64,000 nucleotides of DNA. Origin: Maricaulis maris (GTDB taxonomy: Bacteria; Pseudomonadota; Alphaproteobacteria; Caulobacterales; Maricaulaceae). A model generated the notes under the pieces. It saw only the letters and a list, made by a program, of their open reading frames with translations, was not told the DNA's origin and did not search any database. Of the stretch, positions 10,213 to 18,902 are shown in pieces (the stretch's first letter is position 1; each line of letters begins with the position of its first letter). Made by a program: the position numbers and the translations under genes. Location of the stretch: the NCBI RefSeq assembly GCF_036322705.1, contig NZ_AP027270.1:1303501-1367500 (forward strand), in the 5' to 3' direction.

Positions 10213-10661
10213 CGGCTTTCCTCCCCACCTTGTGAGGAGGTGTCCCGCAGGGACGGAGGGGCGGCCTAGCCGTTTGTCCTCGCTGCGCTCGGCCCCATCG
10301 ACCCGCTGCTCTCATTTTTCCCGGAAGCGCGTCAGCGCTATCCGGCACCGACGGGATACTCATCGCTTGTGAAGACGCGCAGTCGGTCCCGGCTCTGCAA
10401 CCGGCTTTTGCCGGATTTCGGCCGGGAAAAATGAGCGTTGCTTGGCCCAGGGAAGCCCATCTTTTTGTCATCCCGGCCGGATAGCCTGCAAAAGCAGGCT
10501 GGAGAGCCGGGACCTATAGGCCCGGTGTTTATAAGTCCCGGCTCTGCGCCCCGCCTTCGCGGGGCAGAAGCCCGCGCCCGCGAAAGCGGGTGGCCGGGAT
10601 GACAAGCCAGAGGCAGGGCAATAGAAGGTGGTCAACACACACTCACCCTTGGGAGCCCTCC
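10213..10661. repeat. Non-coding region with two nested inverted-repeat elements
   Basis: This 449-bp gap has no credible gene. It holds two imperfect palindromic elements side by side. Element A is bounded by CTCATTTTTCCCGG at 10311-10324 and its exact complement at 10422-10435. Element B is bounded by TTGTCATCCCGGCC at 10465-10478 and its exact complement at 10592-10605. Both contain GTCCCGGCTCTGC (10386-10398 and 10535-10547), and element B has a further internal inverted copy near 10502-10513. The look is that of REP/MITE-like intergenic repeats common in alphaproteobacteria. They would fold into long hairpins in the hutU 3' or kbl 5' transcript. Confidence 0.75.
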
Positions 10662-11864
10662 ATGTCCGACGCCTTCTTCGCCGACCTCAAAGCCGAGCTT
10701 GCCCAGATCGAGGCGGATGGTCTCTACAAGCGCGAGCGGATCATCACGTCGGAGCAGTTCTCCGAGATCGATGTGACGGCGGACGGGGTGTCCAGCCATG
10801 TGATCAATTTTTGCGCCAATAATTATCTCGGCCTGGCCAACCGGCCGGAACTGGTCGAGGCGGCGAAGGCGACGCTCGACAGTCATGGCTTCGGTGTCGC
10901 CTCGGTGCGCTTCATCTGCGGCACCCAGGATCTGCACAAGCAGCTGGAAGCCAAGATCGCGGCTTTCACCGGCTGCGAGGACGCCATCCTCTATGCCGCT
11001 GCCTTTGACGCCAATGGCGGTGTGTTCGAGCCGCTTCTGGGGCCGGAGGATGCGATCATCTCGGACGCGCTCAACCATGCCTCGATCATTGATGGCGTGC
11101 GCCTGTGCAAGGCGAAACGCTATCGCTACGCCAATTCCGACATGGCCGACCTCGAGACCCAGCTCAAACAGGCGCGGGCTGATGGCGCGCGGCATATCCT
11201 GATTGTCACCGATGGTGTGTTCTCGATGGACGGCTATATCGCCGACCTCCAATCCATCGTGAAACTGGCCAAGCAGTATGACGCGCTGACCATGGTCGAT
11301 GATTGTCACGCCCATGGCTTCATGGGCGCCAAGGGGCGCGGCACGCCCGAGCATTGCGGCGTTCTGGGCGAGATCGACATCATTACCGGCACGCTGGGCA
11401 AGGCGCTGGGCGGGGCGATGGGTGGCTTCACCGCGGCGCGCAAGGAGATCATCGACATGCTGCGCCAGCGATCGCGGCCCTATCTGTTCTCCAACTCGCT
11501 GGCGCCCGCCATTGTCGGCGCCTCGCTGAAAGCGCTCGACATGGTCGCCGAGGGCGATGCGCTGCGTACCCGCCTGTTCGACAATGCCAAACGCTTCCGC
11601 AAGGGGATGAGCGAAGCCGGCTTCGATCTCCTGCCCGGCGAGCACCCGATCATCCCGGTCATGCTGGGCGACGCCAAGCTGGCCCAGCAGATGGCGTCAA
11701 AGCTGATGGAGGAGGGCGTCTATGTGATCGGCTTCTTCTTCCCGGTCGTGCCCAAGGGCAAGGCCCGCATCCGCACCCAGATGTCCGCCGCCCATACGCC
11801 CGAGCAGATAGACCGCGCGGTTGCGGCGTTCACGAAGGTGGGCAAGGAGCTGGGCGTTATCTGA
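10662..11864 (+). CDS. kbl: Glycine C-acetyltransferase (2-amino-3-ketobutyrate CoA ligase)
   Basis: 400-residue PLP enzyme of the alpha-oxoamine synthase family. It splits 2-amino-3-oxobutyrate with CoA into glycine and acetyl-CoA, the second step of threonine degradation after Tdh. The PLP lysine is in [15 protein letters not shown] (about residue 247); other motifs are [39 protein letters not shown] and [11 protein letters not shown]. The ATG at 10662 is preceded by GGGAG; the frame is open further upstream but runs into the repeat region. The tdh gene lies 4.7 kb downstream on the same strand instead of next to it. Confidence 0.95.
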   Translation: MSDAFFADLKAELAQIEADGLYKRERIITSEQFSEIDVTADGVSSHVINFCANNYLGLANRPELVEAAKATLDSHGFGVASVRFICGTQDLHKQLEAKIAAFTGCEDAILYAAAFDANGGVFEPLLGPEDAIISDALNHASIIDGVRLCKAKRYRYANSDMADLETQLKQARADGARHILIVTDGVFSMDGYIADLQSIVKLAKQYDALTMVDDCHAHGFMGAKGRGTPEHCGVLGEIDIITGTLGKALGGAMGGFTAARKEIIDMLRQRSRPYLFSNSLAPAIVGASLKALDMVAEGDALRTRLFDNAKRFRKGMSEAGFDLLPGEHPIIPVMLGDAKLAQQMASKLMEEGVYVIGFFFPVVPKGKARIRTQMSAAHTPEQIDRAVAAFTKVGKELGVI

Positions 11865-12034
11865 CCGGAACACCGGGAGCCCCTTTTGGGGGGACGGGCG
11901 TCTTCCGGGTCTCGCTATCTGATCGATCGCTTTCCTGTAGAGTCACGATGTATGGATTCGCCTTCCCGGCGAATTTTGCATCCGTTTGAACGCTAGGGGG
12001 CATCCAACGGGTATCGGGACACAAGGGGACTGAT

Positions 12035-13213
12035 ATGACAGAGACACGCCAGGTGCAGGCCAGCAGCGCGCGAGCGCAGGACGAGATGCTGCCCTTCCTG
12101 AACAATTTCCACGACATTTTCACCACGATCGGTGTGGTGATCCTATTGGCTGGACTGGGCGTTGGCGCCGGCCAGGTGATGACCGGGCTGGGCCTGGAAG
12201 AAGGCGAGCAGGGTTGGCAGAATGCGCTGATGGCGCTGGTTGGCGGTATCGGGCTGTTTGCCTGGTTGCTGTCGGCCCTGCTGGTCGGCAAGCAAAGGCG
12301 CATCCTTCCCGGTATCGTTCTGGCAACCGTGTTCGGGATCGCGACCGGTGTGGTCCTGCTCTGGGGATATGCCCAATTCCTCGTTCACGGTGCCGGCCTC
12401 GACGAGGCGGCACTTGAGCGAACCTTCGACGGCGTCGACGGGATGGCCTTTGGCCGTGAGGCGGTCGCCCTGGTGCTGGCCCAGCTCCCGATCACGATCC
12501 GGGTCATGCCGGTCATTGCCGGTCTAGCCTTCCTGCTGCCGGTGACGGCTTATTATCTCAGTTTCCGTCTGCCCTTCGCAGGTGGTCTGATGGGTTTGGG
12601 TGTGGTCCTGACCGCGGTGATGACCCTGCTGGTCGTTGATCCCTACCTGGTGGTCATCAATGCGCCGGCGATCAATGTCATGGTGGGCCTGGCCCTGCTG
12701 CTCGGCGGCATCCTGTTCGACATGCGCGATCCGGGCCGCGAGACGCGTCTGTCAGGCACCGCCTTCTGGCTGCACTTCTTTGCAGCCCCGATCCTTCTGG
12801 GGGCTGTCCTGAATGTGACGCAGATCGGCTGGACCTTGCAGGAAAGCGATTTCGCCGATCCGCAATCGGTCAACCTGTTTGCGGCCATGGCCAGCGACAG
12901 CGCCGAAGCCTTCCGGTTGGCGGTCACGGCCCTGGTCGTGATCGGCCTGTTCGCCCTGGTTTCGCTGCTGATCAATCGCCGCGCCCTGATCGTCTCGGGA
13001 CTGGTCACGGCGGGCGTGTCGATCGGTGCGATTGTCAATGCCTCCGATCTCGGTGCCGGAGCGGTGGTTGCCGTGACCTTGCTGGTTCTCGGCGGCGTGG
13101 TCGTGCTGCTGGGGGCCGCCTGGAACCCGGTTCGCCGCCTTCTGCTGCTGCCGATCCCGCAGGCGGGACCCTTGGCACGCATCTTCCCGCCGGTCAGTGC
13201 CGTCGAGGGCTGA
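12035..13213 (+). CDS. Multi-pass membrane protein of unknown function
   Basis: 392 residues with about ten to eleven hydrophobic segments separated by very short loops, after a short soluble N-terminus. Several segments are rich in Gly, Val and Leu (e.g. VVILLAGLGVGAGQVM, LVVIGLFALVSLLI). No transporter signature, metal motif or enzyme motif was found. It stands alone after kbl and is followed by a strong hairpin terminator. Uncharacterised membrane protein, probably in the inner membrane. Confidence 0.75.
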   Translation: MTETRQVQASSARAQDEMLPFLNNFHDIFTTIGVVILLAGLGVGAGQVMTGLGLEEGEQGWQNALMALVGGIGLFAWLLSALLVGKQRRILPGIVLATVFGIATGVVLLWGYAQFLVHGAGLDEAALERTFDGVDGMAFGREAVALVLAQLPITIRVMPVIAGLAFLLPVTAYYLSFRLPFAGGLMGLGVVLTAVMTLLVVDPYLVVINAPAINVMVGLALLLGGILFDMRDPGRETRLSGTAFWLHFFAAPILLGAVLNVTQIGWTLQESDFADPQSVNLFAAMASDSAEAFRLAVTALVVIGLFALVSLLINRRALIVSGLVTAGVSIGAIVNASDLGAGAVVAVTLLVLGGVVVLLGAAWNPVRRLLLLPIPQAGPLARIFPPVSAVEG

Positions 13214-13234
13214 GGCGTTCGGCAAGACGCACAA

Positions 13235-13267
13235 AAAGCCGCCGGGTGAGGCTCACCCGGCGGCTTT
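13235..13267. terminator. Bidirectional rho-independent terminator
   Basis: AAAGCCGCCGGGTGAG pairs perfectly with CTCACCCGGCGGCTTT around a one-base centre, flanked by A-rich sequence on the left and TTTCTT on the right. It sits between the convergent membrane-protein and sheath-like genes and should work in both directions. Confidence 0.85.
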
Positions 13268-13293
13268 CTTGTGTATAGCGGCGGTGTCGCCGG

Positions 13294-14481
13294 TCAGGGC
13301 TGATCGAGCATGATTTCGCTGTCGAGAACGATGAACTCGGCCGGGCGGAGTGGCGCGAAGCCCAGCTGGACGCGGACCCGACCCTGATCGAGATCGTCCT
13401 GGGTCATGGTGGAGCCGAGGCCACACTGCACGAAATAGGACTGGCTTGGTGTCGCGCCCATAAACGCGCCCTCGCGGTACAGGCCGTTGAGGAAGTCGCC
13501 CAGTTGTGTGCGGATCGCCTGCCACAGCGACGGGACGTTGGGCTCGGCCTCGACCCAGTCGAGCAGGCGCGGCAGGCTGCCTTCGATCCAGCGCGCCAGG
13601 CGGCGAACGGAGATGTAACGGTATTCCGGATCGGTTGAGAGGGTCCGCGCGCCCCAGATCAGCGTGTCGTTGGTCGGGCTGGTCCAGATCGGGTTGACGT
13701 GGGCCGCAGTCATCGCACCAACATCGGTCTGGGACAGCGCGCGGGCACTGTAGCCGACCAGGCCAGCACTCATTCCGGCCGGTGCTTTCCAGACACCCGC
13801 GGTACTGGTCATTGCCATGATCTGTCCCATCACGGCAGGCCCTGGCGGGATCAGTGCGCCAGTCTGATCGCGGAGCCAGGGGGCGTAGGCAATGGCGTCC
13901 GGGTCATCAATCGCGAGCTCCCGGCGCCATAGCGCATAGTCCGGATGGCTGTCAGGGGCGTCGATCACCAGCGTCGCATAGTTTGACCGCGCGGACCGCA
14001 AGCCGCGCGCATAGAGGCCAGACCGGGCCGCTGGATCGTCGGCCAGATGGCGGCCGGCGTCGACAAGGTGGAGCAGGGTGAAATCCCCGGCGTCGGCCGC
14101 ATCCAGGGCGTCGAGCGCTCGCATGTAGTCTGGCCGGCCCGACGCGTCGGGCGCAGCCTGGACGAGGAGGCATCGACCGCCACCCTGACGGTTGTAGGGC
14201 GTGGTCACCCCTGATGCGAGATCGAAGCGCGGATCCAGTTCTGACGGGGTGTCCAACGTCTGGAGGGCACCGCTTGGCAGGTCCGTCGACAATGGGCCGA
14301 CAAAGACCGCGGTATCGAGGGCACGGGGCGGTGTGCCGGTAAACCTCGCGCGCTCCTGGACATAGACCCCCGGCGCGAGTGTCGGCGACAAGCGTCTCTG
14401 TGCCGATGCGACACCGGTCGAGGATGCCATGAGACTGGCCGAGGCGGCGCTCGCTGACAGAAGAAGTTGGCGTCGGTTCAT
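13294..14481 (-). CDS. Tail-sheath-like protein with an export signal
   Basis: 395 residues. The body matches contractile tail sheath proteins (Phage_sheath family): PGVYVQERARF with DTAVFVGPL at the N-terminus, YAPWLRDQTG followed by PPGPAVMGQIMAM and GVWKAPAG in the middle, and a complete C-terminal sheath domain with LIWGARTLS, YRYISVRRLARWIEGSL, EPNVPSLWQAIRTQL, FLNGLYREGAFMG and FAPLRPAEFIVL. Unlike normal sheaths, residues 1-28 (MNRRQLLLSASAASASLMAS and on to VASAQ) form a signal peptide with a twin arginine and an AxA cleavage site. No tube, baseplate, spike or ATPase genes are nearby. Family assignment is firm; export and function are inferred. It could be a domesticated surface or periplasmic protein rather than part of an injection machine. 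Confidence 0.85.
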   Translation of the reverse strand: MNRRQLLLSASAASASLMASSTGVASAQRRLSPTLAPGVYVQERARFTGTPPRALDTAVFVGPLSTDLPSGALQTLDTPSELDPRFDLASGVTTPYNRQGGGRCLLVQAAPDASGRPDYMRALDALDAADAGDFTLLHLVDAGRHLADDPAARSGLYARGLRSARSNYATLVIDAPDSHPDYALWRRELAIDDPDAIAYAPWLRDQTGALIPPGPAVMGQIMAMTSTAGVWKAPAGMSAGLVGYSARALSQTDVGAMTAAHVNPIWTSPTNDTLIWGARTLSTDPEYRYISVRRLARWIEGSLPRLLDWVEAEPNVPSLWQAIRTQLGDFLNGLYREGAFMGATPSQSYFVQCGLGSTMTQDDLDQGRVRVQLGFAPLRPAEFIVLDSEIMLDQP

Positions 14482-14604
14482 GCTCGGATATCCCCTCGAA
14501 GCCAGGTCACGGGTGACCGGATGTCATCATGGCGCATTTACCCGACGTCGTCGCGGGACAATCATGAAGCGAGTCGGAGGTCCGGCCAGAAGGAGCGTGC
14601 CGCC

Positions 14605-15714
14605 ATGGGTTTCGAGACGGACGTGATCATTGTTGGCGCCGGAGCCGTCGGTCTGGCGACCGGGCGGGCCTTTGCGCGACGCGGTTTCGAGACCATCGTG
14701 CTGGAAGCGGGTTCGATGATCGGGCAGGGCGTGTCCTCGCGCAATTCCGAGGTGATCCATGGCGGGCTCTACTATCCGACAGGATCGCTGAAAGCCCGGC
14801 TCTGCGTGGCAGGACGCCGTCTGCTCTATGCTTTCCTCGAAAAGCATCACGTGCCGTACAGCAAGTGCGGCAAGCTGGTGGTTGCCACGGAACCCCACGA
14901 GATCGAGCGCCTCGATGCCATTCTCGACCAGGCGCAGGCCAACCAGGTTGAGGGCATGCGACGGCTCAGCGCGGCTGAATCACGCGCCCTCGAACCGGAA
15001 CTGAAGGTCGAGGCGGCCCTTCTTTCGCAGGAGAGCGGGGTGATGGACAGTCATGCCTATATGGACGCGCTGGCGGGTGAAATCTCCGCTCATGGCGGTG
15101 CAATCGCCATCAACACGCCCTTCGCCGGTGCGGCGCCGCGCTCCGGCGGGGGTTTTGTGGTGCGTACCGGCGGCGAGCATGCGACCGAGGTCACGACACG
15201 CTATCTGGTCATTGCCGCAGGGCTGGGCGCCCAGTCGGCGGCGGCAGCGATCGAGGGGCTACCGGCAGCGCATGTCCCCAAACTCCACTTTGGCAAGGGT
15301 GTCTATTTCACCATGGCGGGCAAGGCGCCGTTCTCCCATCTCGTCTATCCGCTGCCGATCCCGGGCGCGCTCGGGACGCATTATCGCCGTGATCTTGGCG
15401 GACAGGCGCGCTTTGGTCCGGACCTCGCCTTCGTCAACAGCGAGGACTACACGGTCGACCCGGCGCGAGCCGAGGCGTTCTACGCGACGATCCGCCGGTT
15501 CTGGCCGACGCTTGCGGAGGGCGCGCTTGTGCCCGACTATGCCGGCATCCGCCCCAAGCTGCACGGTCCTGGCCAGCCGCAGCCCGATTTCCGGATCGAC
15601 GGTCCGGAGGTTCACGGGCTGGGCGGTCTGATCGCCCTGTTCGGGATTGAAAGCCCGGGCCTGACTTCGTCGCTGGCCATTGGTGAGACGGTGGCCGAAC
15701 GCTTATCCGCTTGA
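14605..15714 (+). CDS. FAD-dependent oxidoreductase, LhgO-like
   Basis: 369 residues, DAO/GlpD-type flavoprotein. The N-terminal dinucleotide-binding motif is DVIIVGAGAVGLATGRAFARRG, followed by SSRNSEVIHGGLYYPTGSLKARLCVAGRRLL, characteristic of L-2-hydroxyglutarate oxidase and related enzymes. The C-terminal part has YAGIRPKLHGPG and FGIESPGLTSSLAIGE, also typical. It probably oxidises an L-2-hydroxy acid to the 2-oxo acid, feeding electrons to the quinone pool. The ATG at 14605 has AGAAGGAG upstream; the longer frame from 14467 would start inside the promoter area of the divergent sheath-like gene. Exact substrate unproven. Confidence 0.85.
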   Translation: MGFETDVIIVGAGAVGLATGRAFARRGFETIVLEAGSMIGQGVSSRNSEVIHGGLYYPTGSLKARLCVAGRRLLYAFLEKHHVPYSKCGKLVVATEPHEIERLDAILDQAQANQVEGMRRLSAAESRALEPELKVEAALLSQESGVMDSHAYMDALAGEISAHGGAIAINTPFAGAAPRSGGGFVVRTGGEHATEVTTRYLVIAAGLGAQSAAAAIEGLPAAHVPKLHFGKGVYFTMAGKAPFSHLVYPLPIPGALGTHYRRDLGGQARFGPDLAFVNSEDYTVDPARAEAFYATIRRFWPTLAEGALVPDYAGIRPKLHGPGQPQPDFRIDGPEVHGLGGLIALFGIESPGLTSSLAIGETVAERLSA

Positions 15715-15764
15715 TCGGGCACGGTGACGGCGCATGATAACCGGGCACCGGGTTGGGGACTGTC

Positions 15765-16604
15765 ATGACACCTTCGCGCTGGGCCTTTGTGGTCACACTG
15801 GTACTGACACTGGCGACGCTGGCCTTCCCGCTGGCCCTGTTCGGTACGCCGCCGGATCTCGGCAGCGCGCCGATGGCGAACGGCTTTCAGACCCCGATTC
15901 TCGCCTTCGAGTTTGCCAAGGGCATTGACGATATCGCCTTCCTGCAGGGCGAAGACGCGGCGGCGCTCCGGGCCTGGCTGGTCGATGTCCAGTTCAAGGA
16001 TAACGTCTTCCCGATCGCCTATGCCGGGATGGCAGCCGTCTTCTTCCTCGGCATGGCGCTGCGCGGGCGGTTTCTGGCGGTGATCGGAATCGGCCTCGCC
16101 CTGGCCACCATCCCGGCTGACTGGCAGGAAAACGCCACGATGAACGCCATTCTCGCGGAGCTTGAGACACCGGTATGCGGTCACGATGTCGAGCCGGCGG
16201 AGGGCCGTGACCAGGTGGTGCTGCGCGACTGTCTGCCCGAAGGATATTTCGATCAGGCCAGCCCGGAGGCCGAGCTGGTGTCCTACGCCTTCGACAGCTT
16301 CCTGCCGGTTCGCATCGAGATGCTGCGCGTCGATACCTGGATCAAATGGGGGCTGATCGGCGCCTATGCCGCCTGGCTGGCGGCTCTTTTGTGGATGAAC
16401 AAGCGCCGCATTCTGGCAATTGCACCGGTGCTGGCAGGCCTCTCGGTCCTGGTCACATTCCTGAGTGGCTCGAACGGCCATGTGGCCGAGGTGATGAGCA
16501 AGCTGCTCATTCCGATGATGCTCACTTTCCCCATCGCTGCGGTGATGTATCTTCGCGACAAACCCGCCAAGACGGGCACGCCACAGATCGAGGAAGCCGC
16601 ATGA
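15765..16604 (+). CDS. Membrane protein of unknown function upstream of tdh
   Basis: 279 residues from the ATG at 15765. It has a first hydrophobic helix ([19 protein letters not shown]), a soluble stretch, helices around residues 80-125, a second soluble part with two cysteines (PVCGHD, RDCLPEG), and three C-terminal helices. No recognised domain. Its stop codon overlaps the tdh start as ATGA, so it is translationally coupled to threonine dehydrogenase. This may be positional only; nothing in the protein suggests an amino-acid transporter. Confidence 0.75.
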   Translation: MTPSRWAFVVTLVLTLATLAFPLALFGTPPDLGSAPMANGFQTPILAFEFAKGIDDIAFLQGEDAAALRAWLVDVQFKDNVFPIAYAGMAAVFFLGMALRGRFLAVIGIGLALATIPADWQENATMNAILAELETPVCGHDVEPAEGRDQVVLRDCLPEGYFDQASPEAELVSYAFDSFLPVRIEMLRVDTWIKWGLIGAYAAWLAALLWMNKRRILAIAPVLAGLSVLVTFLSGSNGHVAEVMSKLLIPMMLTFPIAAVMYLRDKPAKTGTPQIEEAA

Positions 16605-17629
16605 AAGCCCTGGTCAAAGCCAAGCCGCAAGAAGGCATCTGGATGGAGGATGTCCCCGAGCCGCAGATCGGCCCGGATGATGTCCTGATCAAGATCAAGC
16701 GGACCGCGATCTGCGGCACCGACATCCATATCTACAACTGGGATGACTGGGCCGCCAAGAATGTCCCGACCCCAATGGTGGTCGGCCATGAATATGCCGG
16801 CGAGATCGTCGATATCGGCTCCAATGTGACGCGGGTGAAAGTCGGCCAGCGGGTCTCCGGTGAGGGCCATGTTGTTGGTGTCACCAGCCGCGCTGCCCGC
16901 GCCGGTCGCTTCCATCTCGATCCCGAAACCCGCGGTGTCGGGGTCAATATCCCCGGCGCCTTTGCCGAATACATGAAACTGCCGGCCTTCAATGTCGTGC
17001 CGCTGCCGGAAGACGTGCCCGACGAGATCGGTGCCATCCTCGACCCGCTTGGCAATGCCGTTCACACCGCGCTGCAGTTCGACATGATCGGTGAGGACGT
17101 GCTGATCACCGGGGCCGGCCCGATTGGCATCATGGCCGCGGCGATCGCGCGTCATGTCGGTGCACGCCACGTCGTGCTGACCGATATCAACACCCATCGC
17201 CTGCACCTGGCCAGCCAGGTCGCGCCGAAAATCCGCACCGTCGATGTCTCCAAGGAAAACATCGCCGATGTCGCCAGATCACTCGGCATGACCGAGGGTT
17301 TTGATGTCGGGCTGGAAATGTCCGGCGCGCCGCAGGCCTTCGGCTCCATGCTCAACAATATGGTGATGGGCGGAAAGGTCGCCATGCTCGGCCTGCCGTC
17401 CAAGCCGATCGAGGTCGATTTCGGCCAGCTCGTGCTCAAGGCCATTACCCTGAAGGGCATTTACGGCCGCGAGATGTTCGAGACCTGGTACAAGATGATC
17501 GCCATGCTCGAAAGCGGGCTGGACATCTCGCGGATCATCACCCACCGCTACAAGGCGGATGAGTTCCAGAAGGGTTTCGACGCCATGCGTGCTGGCAAGT
17601 CCGGCAAGGTGGTTCTGGACTGGGATTGA
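16601..17629 (+). CDS. tdh: L-threonine 3-dehydrogenase lacking the structural zinc site
   Basis: 342-residue zinc-dependent medium-chain dehydrogenase that oxidises L-threonine to 2-amino-3-oxobutyrate with NAD. The catalytic zinc ligands are kept: Cys38 in [16 protein letters not shown] and His63-Glu64 in GHEYAG. The Rossmann motif is [20 protein letters not shown]. The structural zinc lobe, which in E. coli Tdh has Cys93, Cys96, Cys99 and Cys107, reads [15 protein letters not shown] here. Gly93, Ser96, Ala99 and Asp107 replace all four cysteines without a change in length. The ATG at 16601 overlaps the previous stop (ATGA). It works with Kbl to make glycine and acetyl-CoA. Confidence 0.93.
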   Translation: MKALVKAKPQEGIWMEDVPEPQIGPDDVLIKIKRTAICGTDIHIYNWDDWAAKNVPTPMVVGHEYAGEIVDIGSNVTRVKVGQRVSGEGHVVGVTSRAARAGRFHLDPETRGVGVNIPGAFAEYMKLPAFNVVPLPEDVPDEIGAILDPLGNAVHTALQFDMIGEDVLITGAGPIGIMAAAIARHVGARHVVLTDINTHRLHLASQVAPKIRTVDVSKENIADVARSLGMTEGFDVGLEMSGAPQAFGSMLNNMVMGGKVAMLGLPSKPIEVDFGQLVLKAITLKGIYGREMFETWYKMIAMLESGLDISRIITHRYKADEFQKGFDAMRAGKSGKVVLDWD

Positions 17630-17659
17630 TCACTGTCAGACGGGCCGGGGAGGGTCCTG

Positions 17660-18334
17660 ATGGGTATGGAAAAACGTGTGCCGCTGGAAAACTACGTCCA
17701 GTATCCCGAAGCCGAGATGCGCGAGCGGGTCAGCCGCTTCACGCAGAACCTGCTGCGTCGTCGCACGGTGCGGGATTATTCCGACCGGCCGGTTGAACGG
17801 GCGGTGATCGAACAGGCCATCATGGCGGCCGGTTCGGCCCCGTCGGGCGCCAATCACCAGCCTTGGCATTTCGTGGTGCTCAGCGATCCGGCCAAGCGCA
17901 AGGCGCTGCGCGAGGCCGCCGAGGCCGAGGAGAAGGCCTTCTACAATGGCAAGGCGCCGCAGGAATGGCTCGATGCGCTGGCGCCGCTCGGCACGGATGC
18001 CAGCAAGCCCTTCCTTGAGCATGCCCCGGTGCTGATCGCGGTTTTTGCCCAGAAGCGCGGCGGCGAGCAGGTCGGTCAGGACAAGAAGAATTACTACATC
18101 CATGAAAGCGTCGGCATTGCCTGCGGCTTCCTGCTGGCGGCCCTGCACGAGGCCGGCCTGGTGACGCTGACCCACACGCCCAATCCGATGCGCTTTCTCA
18201 ACGAGGTCTGCGAACGCCCGGTCGAGGAAAAGCCCTATATGCTGATCGTCGGTGGCTATCCGGCCGAGGATGCCACCGTGCCGGAGCATGCCCTGGTCAA
18301 GAAAAGCCTCGACGAGATCACGACCTGGCTTTGA
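17660..18334 (+). CDS. Nitroreductase-family flavoprotein
   Basis: 224 residues, FMN-dependent nitroreductase/iodotyrosine-deiodinase-like fold. Seen are the FMN-binding start RRRTVRDYSDRPVERAVIEQAIMAAGSAPSGANHQPWHFVVL, the central helix with ESVGIACGFLLAALHEAGLVTLTHTP and the C-terminal PYMLIVGGYPAEDATVP. The ATG at 17660 has GGGGAGGG upstream. Members reduce nitro compounds, quinones, enones or halogenated aromatics. The physiological substrate is unknown. It lies 30 bp after tdh, on the same strand. Confidence 0.88.
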   Translation: MGMEKRVPLENYVQYPEAEMRERVSRFTQNLLRRRTVRDYSDRPVERAVIEQAIMAAGSAPSGANHQPWHFVVLSDPAKRKALREAAEAEEKAFYNGKAPQEWLDALAPLGTDASKPFLEHAPVLIAVFAQKRGGEQVGQDKKNYYIHESVGIACGFLLAALHEAGLVTLTHTPNPMRFLNEVCERPVEEKPYMLIVGGYPAEDATVPEHALVKKSLDEITTWL

Positions 18335-18376
18335 GGCGCCACCTTCTGGTAGTCCCTCGTCGTCACAACAAAAAAA

Positions 18377-18405
18377 CGCCCGGATCGATGGGGGCGATCC
18401 GGGCG
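18377..18405 (-). terminator. Rho-independent terminator, leftward
   Basis: CGCCCGGATCG (18377-18387) pairs with CGATCCGGGCG (18395-18405); read leftwards it is followed by eight Ts (A-run at 18369-18376). It would end the transcript of the small membrane protein gene at 18516-18719 and may also stop the rightward nitroreductase transcript. Confidence 0.75.
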
Positions 18406-18515
18406 CAGCATTGTCCGGTTTGGGGCCGGTTGGGGTAGGCGCGTTTGCCAGGGCTGACCGGTGGGGTGTGAGGCTTGGGCGGTCAGCCCGCAAGTTCGAG
18501 GTCTTGGGGAAACCC

Positions 18516-18719
18516 CTAGGCCCGCACGCGCCGGCGGATGGCTGTGAAGGACCAGATCAGCGCGACGATCCAGCCGATCATCGTCCAGCCCAGAAGCAGG
18601 TTGGTCAGGAAGATCGCGAAGGTGTTGTCGTGCCCGCGCAGCAGCGCGATCAGGGTCGGTATGAAATAGGCCAGCAGGCCAATCACCGCGACTTCTCCAC
18701 CCATGACGTAAATCTCCAT
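18516..18719 (-). CDS. Small membrane protein, superinfection-immunity (Imm) type
   Basis: 67 residues with two transmembrane helices. The second contains NLLLGWTMIGWIVALIWSF, the signature of the family named after the T4 superinfection immunity protein. The first helix is followed by PTLIALLRGHDNTFAIF, also typical. Such small proteins are widespread in bacterial chromosomes and their role outside phage T4 is not established. Upstream, at 18751-18763, is the inverted repeat ATCGAATTTCGAT, a possible operator. The transcript ends at the hairpin at 18377-18405. Confidence 0.8.
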   Translation of the reverse strand: MEIYVMGGEVAVIGLLAYFIPTLIALLRGHDNTFAIFLTNLLLGWTMIGWIVALIWSFTAIRRRVRA

Positions 18720-18853
18720 GATCCTGTCTCCTTCGCCCTCGGAAGGGCTTATCGAATTTCGATATGAATGTAGGAGGGGTTGTGAAACCGCACAAGGGAG
18801 GACGAGGGGGGATTAAACCGATTTAAGTCCCGGGTCAGATTGCCTCCACGAAA

Positions 18854-18879
18854 AAGCCCCGGCCGATGGGCCGGGGCTT
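18854..18879 (-). terminator. Rho-independent terminator of the acyl-CoA synthetase gene
   Basis: AAGCCCCGGCC (18854-18864) pairs with GGCCGGGGCTT (18869-18879) over a 4-nt loop. Leftwards it continues into a T-run (A-run at 18851-18855). It lies 24 bp after the stop codon at 18903. Confidence 0.85.
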
Positions 18880-18902
18880 GATCATTTCGGCTTTGTTGGC
18901 AC

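Noticed and set aside
13294-14481. Prophage or type VI/eCIS cluster around the sheath-like gene
   Set aside because: No tube, baseplate, spike, portal, integrase or ClpV gene nearby; neighbours are metabolic and membrane-protein genes.
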